DNA of 64,000 nucleotides from Cladorhizidae sp. MBARI D1340-BT2 (lineage: Eukaryota > Porifera > Demospongiae > Poecilosclerida > Cladorhizidae), in assembly GCA_028752905.1 (NCBI GenBank), contig JAQNBH010000013.1:27834739-27898738 (forward strand). Direction: 5' to 3'. A program made the translations under genes and the position numbers. Positions 56,786 to 64,000 of the stretch are shown here, one piece after another. Every line of letters begins with the position of its first letter. The stretch's first letter is position 1. Below the pieces are notes generated by a model. That model worked only from the letters and a program-made list of their open reading frames with translations. It searched no databases and had not been told where the DNA came from.

Positions 56786-57608
56786 AGGCCTATCCACACT
56801 GCACTAGTTCTCGCTTAATTTGGCACCTGTAAAGGCATATCCACACTGCACTAGTCCTCATCCACCTAGCTCAACCTGGCCTCTGTAAAGTCTTGTCCAC
56901 ACTGCACTAGTAAACACGCATTAATATGCATTGGTCACATCCAGACTCAATTCGAATTTGAATAATGCGCATTAATGCTCATTGATTTGGTCCACCTTGA
57001 TAGGTTGTTTGAGTCGAAGAGCAATAAATTAAAGCGACGTGAGTGAGCATTGAAAAAATGTCATTCGCTCGCATCTTCGCGATGGCTGCAGTTTGGAACT
57101 TTGGAGCTAGCTGTATACTATGTGACCTGTGGCCAAACTAGCTAACTATACTAGCTTAAAGTACACTAGCTAGCTAACTAGCTACATAGCTAGAGAACTG
57201 TTGCTATGTTTATACGTCATGCATCTGCACTTCTGAAGTTCGTGTAGTCGCAACCTTCGTTGATTGCCTTTCCCTCAGCTCTCTCCTCTTCCTTCTCCGC
57301 AGAAAATATTTCCTGTGCATCTATAGGTAGCTGATCAGCAAGAAAAGGACACAAAAACAAACTCCATCTCACCTACAGATACGGTATATAATTTTGACGG
57401 ACTTCTCCTGACTTTGGTAGGCTGATTAGTTTTGCTTTGTACGGTTTATTTCGGTTCTTGTCTTTGGTAGGCTGATTAGTTTTGCTTTGTACGGTTTATT
57501 TCGGTTCTTGTGTGGACACGAAGAATGTGCATTGACTTGAAGAGTTTTCCCCACTAGGACCCAAAGCACATTAATGTGTATCAGTTTAGGCATGGTGTGG
57601 ACAGGCCT
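56786..57608. mobile_element. TIR element, AAGGYYTRTCCACAYTGCAC family, copy 2
   Basis: Left end AGGCCTATCCACACTGCAC; right-end complement AGGCCTGTCCACACCATGCC. The left end is repeated three times (56786, 56829, 56890). A 57-bp segment is duplicated in tandem at about 57407-57510. The interior matches 34190-34600. Confidence 0.65.
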
Positions 57609-57609
57609 C

Positions 57610-57995
<386 letters not shown>

Positions 57996-58117
57996 ACGAC
58001 ATTGAAATAGTTCCTCCCTAGATTAATTAATTAACAGATGTCCACAAATGAGCCAACATATCTATGTACGTTGCAATTATTTCCTGTTTACCATAGCATC
58101 ATATTTGTATTCCGCAG

Positions 58118-58162
58118 GTGAGGATGGCTGGGTCACCGTGATTACACAGGCCATGGTCTCAG
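58118..58162 (+). CDS. Candidate internal exon of an unidentified gene
   Basis: 45 nt between a plausible acceptor (GTATTCCGCAG) and donor (CTCAG|GTAGGG). The only open frame reads EDGWVTVITQAMVS. The product is unknown. Joined to the next candidate exon by the visible splice sites, the frame does not match the best frame of that exon, so one boundary may be wrong. Confidence 0.3.
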
Positions 58163-58274
58163 GTAGGGAGTAGGCTCTGGTGTTCCTCATCTCCACCCTC
58201 ACCTCACCAACCCCTCACAATTCACGAGTGTGTGTATGTGTAAATACTAGGAGCTCACATTTTCTTCTTTTTAG

Positions 58275-58380
58275 GAAGTCCTATCTCAGCTGTGGGGATG
58301 AGCTGCTCTCCCGGTCGGACCCAGAGAATGGGCCCATCATCACTTTGGTTACGTTGCGCAAGATTGAGGGAGGACAGTGA
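58275..58380 (+). CDS. Candidate terminal exon of an unidentified gene
   Basis: The acceptor is TTTTCTTCTTTTTAG (AG at 58273-58274). The best frame reads KSYLSCGDELLSRSDPENGP then IITLVTLRKIEGGQ and stops at TGA 58378-58380. It looks protein-like (charged, balanced composition) but I do not recognise the family. In the alternative phase dictated by the preceding candidate exon, a frame rich in Ser/Arg runs to a TAG near 58457. Confidence 0.35.
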
Positions 58381-58534
58381 GCCCCAGGGGAGGGTCAGGC
58401 GCAAGAACGGGCACACCTCCAGCATGTCTGAAGGGGAGGTGGAGAAAGACGAAAGTTAGAGAGTACAGAGAGAGAGAGTGGGGAGGGGGGGGGGGAGAAT
58501 GAAGGGAGAGGGGAAGAGGAGAGGGAGGATAAAA

Positions 58535-58890
58535 CCACTATTAACACCACCAATATTAACACCATTGGTATTAACACCACCAATATTAACACCACCAGTA
58601 TTAACACCACCAATATTAACACCACCGGTATTAACACCACCAATATTAACACCACCAATATTAACACCACCAGTATATCAACGACACCAATATTAACACC
58701 ACCAATATCAATACCACCAGTATCAACACCACCAATATTAACACCACTAATATTATCACCAATATTATCACCACCAATATTATCACCACCAATATTAACA
58801 CCACCAGTATCAACAACACCAATATTAACACCACTAATATTATCACCACCAATATTAACACCACCAGTACCAACACCACACTGCCATCAT
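58535..58890. repeat. 15-bp minisatellite open in several frames
   Basis: The unit is AACACCACCAATATT, about 22 copies with variants. Because 15 is a multiple of three it reads through on both strands (TPPIL repeats on plus, LVVLI repeats on minus). It starts about 150 bp after the candidate terminal exon. Confidence 0.9.
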
Positions 58891-58988
58891 GAAGGCAGAT
58901 ATTTAAAGACCAGTACAACAACAGCTTTTTCTATTATTCCAAGGATCATCTAGGGATGTCAACTATGTACTGCTAACTATGGTATCCA

Positions 58989-59225
58989 TGCTGTATAGTC
59001 AGTCACCCTCACTAGGGACATCCCGGGACAGTCCCAAGTATCCCGGGATGCTAAATATTCAGGTACCCATGCTGTATAGTCAGTCACCCTCACTAGGGAT
59101 ATCCTGCGACAGACCCAAGAATCCCGGGATGCTAAATATTCAGGTACCCATGCTGTATAGTCAGTCACCCTCACTAGGGATATCCTGCGACAGACCCAAG
59201 AATCCCGGGAATCCCGAGATGTCTC
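58989..59225. repeat. 81-bp tandem repeat, three copies
   Basis: Copies start at 58989, 59070 and 59151 with TGCTGTATAGTCAGTCACCC and include AATCCCGGGATGCTAAATAT. Stops are absent in some frames, giving chance ORFs. Confidence 0.9.
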
Positions 59226-59514
59226 GGGAAAGTTTTTGGCATTACTGGACATGTACTGGCACAGGCAGTGTAATAATAATTTATATATATATATATACAG
59301 TGGATGTAATCAGAATATCTAAGAGTATTGCGAGTATATATGCAATATGTATACACACACACCCTACATGCATATATAAATACATAAACTGTATGCATGT
59401 ATGCACAAACCAACAGCTAGAGTCAAGGCCACGATTAGTGACTCCTCTGAGAGAGGACATCAAGACTCCATGTCAAGCACCTCATGAGACCAAGTTATTC
59501 TTGCATAACACACA

Positions 59515-59770
59515 TAGGATGAAGAAGATGCTCAAGGACTAAGAGGTTGTTTAAATAGGATGAAGAAGATGCTCAAGGACTAAGAGGTTGTTGAATTAAA
59601 TAGGATGAAGAAGATGCTCAAGGAAGGACTAAGAGGTTGTTTAAATAGGATGAAGAAGATGCTCAAGGACTAAGAGGTTGTTGAATTAAATAGGATGAAG
59701 AAGATGCTCAAGGACTAAGAGGTTGTTGAATTAAATAGGATGAAGAAGATGCTCAAGGTTATTAAATTAA
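59515..59770. repeat. Tandem repeat, ~38-45-bp unit, six copies
   Basis: The unit is AGGATGAAGAAGATGCTCAA GGACTAAGAGGTTGTT, with or without GAATTAAAT. Confidence 0.9.
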
Positions 59771-59882
59771 AGTGCCCCCCCCCCCCTTGTTCTCCTTCTT
59801 CACAGCAGCTAGGCACTCCTACATGATGAGTTGGTTTGAGCTACCCAAGCCTACTGTTCTGTAGGTGATGATAACCCATAGA

Positions 59883-60005
59883 CTCAGTGTAGACTTAGTG
59901 TAGACTTAGTATAGACTCAGTGTAGACTTAGTATAGACTCAGTGTAGACTCAGTGTAGACTTAGTATAGACTCAGTGTAGACTTAGTGTAGACTCAGTGT
60001 ACAAC
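59883..60005. repeat. Short tandem repeat, ~11-bp unit
   Basis: Alternating GTAGACTTAGT and GTAGACTCAGT units, about 11 copies. Confidence 0.9.
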
Positions 60006-60109
60006 AGTTCCCATTACCTCCGCCAAGGAGGTTACCCAGGTTTGTTGGTTTGTTTGTCAATTAGCAGGATTACACAAAGGCTCACAGATGGATTTGCATG
60101 AAATATATT

Positions 60110-60570
60110 GACAGTTTAGGCATGGGTCAGTTTAGGCATGGGTCAAGTACCAAAGCCATTAACTCCTGGTGAAAGGTCAGGCATGGGTCAAGTACCAAAG
60201 CCATTAACTCCTGGTGGAAGGTTAGGCATGGGTCAAGGTCCAAACCATAAAATCCTGGCGAAAGGTTAGGCAAGGGTCAAGGTCCAAACCATAAAATCCT
60301 GTTGGAAGGTTAGACATGGGTCAAGGTCCAAACCATAAAATCCTGTTGGAAGGTTAGGCAAGGGTCAAGGTCCAAACCATTGAATCCTGTGCAAGGTCAG
60401 ACATGGGTCAAGGTCCAAACCATTAAATCCTGGTGAAAGGTCAGGCATGGGTCAAGGTCCAAACCATTAAATCCTGGTGAAAGGTCAGGCATGGGTCAAG
60501 GTCCAAACCATTAAATCCTGGTGAAAGGTCAGACATGGGTCAAGGTCCAAACCATTAAATCCTGGTGATG
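60110..60570. repeat. Minisatellite, ~44-bp unit, about 10 copies
   Basis: The unit contains GGTCAGGCATGGGTCAAGGT then CCAAACCATTAAATCCTGGT. The last copies are the most uniform. Confidence 0.9.
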
Positions 60571-60947
60571 ATTCACATTGCTAGAAGCCACCATCACCAC
60601 AAACGGCATGGCACTTGATGTCATTGACAATTCGGTTCTAGAGTATATATACCTGTGCATGTGTCTTTCTTGTTGGCAACAATAGCTTACAAATTATGCA
60701 ACATGGCGACGACAACTACACTAACTACGTTAGTGCTCGCATAACTCAAGCAGTCTGCTGGCGAAGCTGATCCGCCTCCCCCTCCCCCTCCCCCTCCCCA
60801 CCCACAGCCACTTCCTTTGTTGGCAAGTCAACCCAATATAGTTTTGTCCAGAAAGAAAAACTGTTAGGAGTGACAGACTTTACCGTCTCTGATTACTCAT
60901 GTTATTATCATTTATCTATTTTTTAAAATATTTTCAATTGCTCCCTC

Positions 60948-61255
60948 TTGGACTCACTGCTGGCTTTAATTAAGCTCAAAGTAGTTGGGTATGCAGAGAA
61001 GTTCGGAAACAGAGCAGCGGAAAGAGAGTATAGAGTCAGTGAAAAATCAGTCAGGGACTGGAGAAAGAAGAAGAGTGTTTTGACAACGCTGCCGAGATGC
61101 GCTAAAGGAAGGAAGGAGTGGTATTCGAAACTTTACCTATTGTCATTGCGCATGCGACCTATACTCCAACTATTATAGATTTTCAAAATGATGGCCAACT
61201 TTGGGGGGTGCGACTTATATTCCGGTGCGACTTATACTCCGGCAAATACGGTACC
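60948..61255 (+). pseudogene. pogo-like transposon remnant with terminal repeat
   Basis: The frame reads KLKVVGYAEKFGNRAAEREY RVSEKSVRDWRKKK, matching the DNA-binding helix-turn-helix of pogo/Brinker-type transposases. The frame is lost soon after. At 61205-61252 GTGCGACTTATATTCCGGTG and CGACTTATACTCCGGCAAAT then ACGGTA form a terminal-repeat-like end seen in many pogo-type elements. The catalytic domain is deleted and the left end was not found. Confidence 0.55.
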
Positions 61256-61259
61256 TAGC

Positions 61260-62470
61260 AACAGACACACCAGATCATTGTCTCTTGCTTCGCACGCGTG
61301 CCACATTAACTACGCCCGCTCCAAAATCCCAACCGAGATTGAGCAACACAGACCTGCACATTTCACGAGCAGGATCGTCTCCTTCGCACGACCACCCACC
61401 CACCCACCCTCTGACTTACATGACAATAAGACAAACTACAATCGCCCTCAACACTGGACAAGGAAAGCACCATGTCCCTAGCAACCGTGGGTTACAAAAT
61501 AGCTTTCTTGTTGATAGTGTGGTCAACTCCCAATTATCACAGATGTCTATACTTCCACACTAAATACTTCCACACTAATTAACAACACGGTGAACTTGTA
61601 GCATTTTCTCGAAGGGTAATCCCCCATCAACTTGTAGCATCCTTCGAAGGGTAATCTCCCCCTCAATGGCATTCGCCCACGAATAGGTTTGCTTATTTTT
61701 TAACGAATTTGGTGCTAGCTCTCTAGTTGTGTTTGCAGCGTGCATGCATGCACTGATGAAAATCTAGCAGAGGTGATAAAATAAAAACATTCAAGGTCTG
61801 TGGAATTACAGTGGCGATAAATGGCAGTGAAGATGACGACATCCATTGTCTACATCTGTGAGAGCTGAAGAAGCACTAGAAATTGCTCATCTCACCTTCA
61901 GAGCTACAAAGGCAGACGGTTAAAAGTGACCCTTTCTCTGACCCTTTCTCTGACCTTGGCAATGGTGAAGAAGAACTGGAAACCAGTGATCACTAGTCAA
62001 TGGTGGATAGTCTTTGCTTTGCCACTTCATACATTTTTTCCGTGTGTTTGTTAGGCGCAAGCTTTACCCATCAGCAGTGACTGGGGGGAGGAGGTGCACG
62101 GGCACACAGCAGCCAGATCACCGTGGAAGAGCATGACCATCGAAAGGCGATCAAGATCAATTGCACATCAGACTCGAGTTGTGTTCCCCTGATTTAATGC
62201 TCGCTTCGTTAGGACAACCGAAAAAGATTTCGTATCCACGCCAACCACTCAAGGAGATGCCACAGGTTTGTTATATTTGTTCAGCACGCCAAATCAACAT
62301 TCAGTAAACATGTCATTGTTGCTGTTTGACGAATCCCAAACACAACTGCATGTAGCTCATGTCGCTTGACAAAATATCAAAGCACGACCATGCGTTGCCC
62401 ACCATTAAAACATCATATCTGTATTAAAAAAAAACTCTCTAATTATGCGTCGTGGAAATAATAATTCCTA
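61260..62470. other. Non-coding stretch, nothing recognised
   Basis: Overlapping ORFs at 61188-61563 are short and show no motif. No repeat structure was recognised. Confidence 0.4.
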
Positions 62471-62476
62471 TTCTCT

Positions 62477-62950
62477 CAACGAACTCTCAGTTGATATATA
62501 TAGTGAAATTACAATGACTCTTCTCAATAATCAACTTGAATTTTACCCTCTGAGAAGGTCATTGCTCTGAGAAGCAATAATTAATTCTGCTATGACCCAT
62601 AAATAGAAAGAAAAAAGTTCCACCTTGACTGTGATGCAAGAATAGAAATCACACATGTGTGCGTTCTGTCCTTGCACGTGATTGGATGAGCCTAAAGAAC
62701 TACTTCACGGTCTTGCCCAATGAGAGTCCTCTGGTAACCGAGCTTCAAGTCTTCTGTTGATGAAGCATGCAGGAGTGGGTACACAATGATATAGTTTGGA
62801 ACCTTGCTAGAGTAGAGTAGGCTACACTATACACTATAGGATTACATATGAAGGCTAGAGCGTCTAGTGGAAACGTCAAGAGAATACAATTTGAAGTTGA
62901 TTATTGAGAAGGTTATTGTAATGTTATTATGTCAACTGAGAATTCATTGA
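62477..62950. mobile_element. Foldback/MITE element, AACCTTCTCAATAATCAACTT family
   Basis: Left end AACTCTCAGTTGATATATAT then TTCTCAATAATCAACTTGAA; the right end is the reverse complement (TTGATTATTGAGAAGGTTAT ... GTCAACTGAGAATTCATTGA). The right part carries the inner GAAGGCTAGAGCGTCTAGTG motif. The interior (62545-62840) is unrelated to the other copies. Confidence 0.7.
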
Positions 62951-63690
62951 CACTATAAGTTCTGAAGCCGTTGTACAGCTTTTCTTCACCTATTGGAGAA
63001 GTCCATACACTTCGTGTGATGCACGTGGTAGCCACTAACCTCGGAGTAAAATCAAGAAGCTCCTGCAGTAACAGTCAAATATTTGATTGCGAGGTTACAA
63101 TAGAAAGGGACGACAGCTAGGCAAACGAAACGCCAAAAATAGAAATTATAGACGTTTATCCAAGATGCATCATCGGAAATTGAGCTTAGAAAGAAATGAA
63201 TGTCGATTTAGAATGATGCACATGTAGGGGGGTGTATAGCAACACATCCCTACAGGCAAGTGTGGGTGTGTAAACACAACTGCTGCTGTCAGTATTATAT
63301 TGGTTATGGGCAATCTGTCAACAGAACAGAGGTCCACTGCACACTGGGGGTGCAGGACTGGATTGTGTCTGATGGTGCAAAATAATATCTGACGAATGAG
63401 CAAGATTGTCACCCTTCTAGCAATGTCGTTGTGATGGAGGAATAGCTGATGATGATGTACGTATTGCTGCATCTATGGATTTGTTGGTATTGTTAGGTTG
63501 TTGCCGCTGTTGTTGATAGGTTGTTGCTGTTGTTGTTGATGGGTTTCCTGGAGGAACCAACAGCATTACTTTTGATACCCTTCACCGTGATAAATAGCTC
63601 AGCTGATTCTGGATGCTCAATCCTCTAGCTAGATCCGCTCGACGCACATGAGAAGCCTTCGTCATCACAGTTAGAAGAATGGCAGGACAT
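62951..63690. other. Non-coding stretch, nothing recognised
   Basis: Includes a short TTGTTG repeat near 63482-63535. The minus ORF at 63170-63472 has no motif. Confidence 0.4.
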
Positions 63691-63691
63691 T

Positions 63692-64000
63692 TTAAGGAGG
63701 GACATCTGCATTTTTTTAATTATTTTTTTACATGTGGTTACAACTTTAGAGCTCAGTAGATTCTGCAAACTTCATGGTATGGACTTGATATATAGCTCAA
63801 AAGTTAGGTCTCTCTGTGTGCTCTCTTTTGATACTAAAATATGTTTCATAGGTATAACTATAGGCAAGTTACTAGACCCTAAAGCGGAGGGACCTCAAAA
63901 ACCTGCATCCCAAAACCGCCGGCCAAAACCACTCCGAGTTGCGAAGTGCAAAAAATTTTAAAATGGTACGAGTGGCTAGAGGAAGCTCTAGCGCATACAA
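63692..64000 (+). mobile_element. TTAA-flanked element, left arm, cut by the window end
   Basis: TTAA at 63692-63695, then GGAGGGACATCTGCA and sequence nearly identical to 49968-50273 for the rest of the window. Whether it is also palindromic lies outside the window. Confidence 0.85.

Noticed and set aside
58395..58921. Minus-strand ORFs of LVVLI repeats resembling a membrane protein
   Set aside because: They come from a 15-bp tandem repeat that is open in several frames; no start context or conserved part.

Overview
The window is repeat-rich eukaryotic DNA from an animal. It holds one clear cellular gene spread over about 18 kb, surrounded and interrupted by mobile elements of most major classes and by many minisatellites. 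The cellular gene is an RSBN1/KDM9-type JmjC protein. The Gypsy and hAT families, the frequent TACATGTA and CTAGCTAG words and the simple-repeat load suggest an early-branching marine invertebrate, most likely a sponge. That taxonomic guess is inference. No bacterial operon, CRISPR array, rRNA or tRNA was seen.

Layout. 1-800: decayed reverse transcriptase of a non-LTR element. 2098-6751: an old, scrambled Gypsy LTR retrotransposon with 5-bp target duplications (CGGAA). 7650-12425: a young Gypsy element on the minus strand with apparently identical 360-bp LTRs and CCTGG duplications. 15.2-16.0 kb: another non-LTR relic. 17494-35330 (minus): three exons of the RSBN1-like gene, with introns of about 10.6 and 2.7 kb. 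The long intron holds minisatellites and a 5.4-kb inverted-repeat element that contains a Tc1/mariner relic and a dead hAT element. 38-50 kb: non-autonomous elements, large palindromes and minisatellites. 50.8-56.0 kb: two hAT elements of related type in tandem, the second with an intact 728-codon transposase. 56.8-64 kb: further inverted-repeat elements, microsatellites, possible exons of an unidentified plus-strand gene and a TTAA-flanked element running off the end.

Main observations. (1) Both Gypsy elements carry integrase upstream of reverse transcriptase and RNase H, the Gmr1-type order, and their Gag proteins resemble the vertebrate SCAN domain. The young copy lacks the protease and the nucleocapsid zinc knuckle although its LTRs match. 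(2) A hAT family starting CAGGGTTTCAT makes 5-bp rather than 8-bp target duplications, seen in four copies. (3) A 772-bp near-perfect palindrome sits between TTAA sites and recurs as partial copies, suggesting a piggyBac-type foldback family. (4) The likely Fe(II)-binding residues of the JmjC protein (HxD and a distal His) lie on exons 13.6 kb apart, and its last exon encodes a disordered tail of about 1,350 residues.

The upstream exons of the RSBN1-like gene were not recognised and may lie beyond the window.
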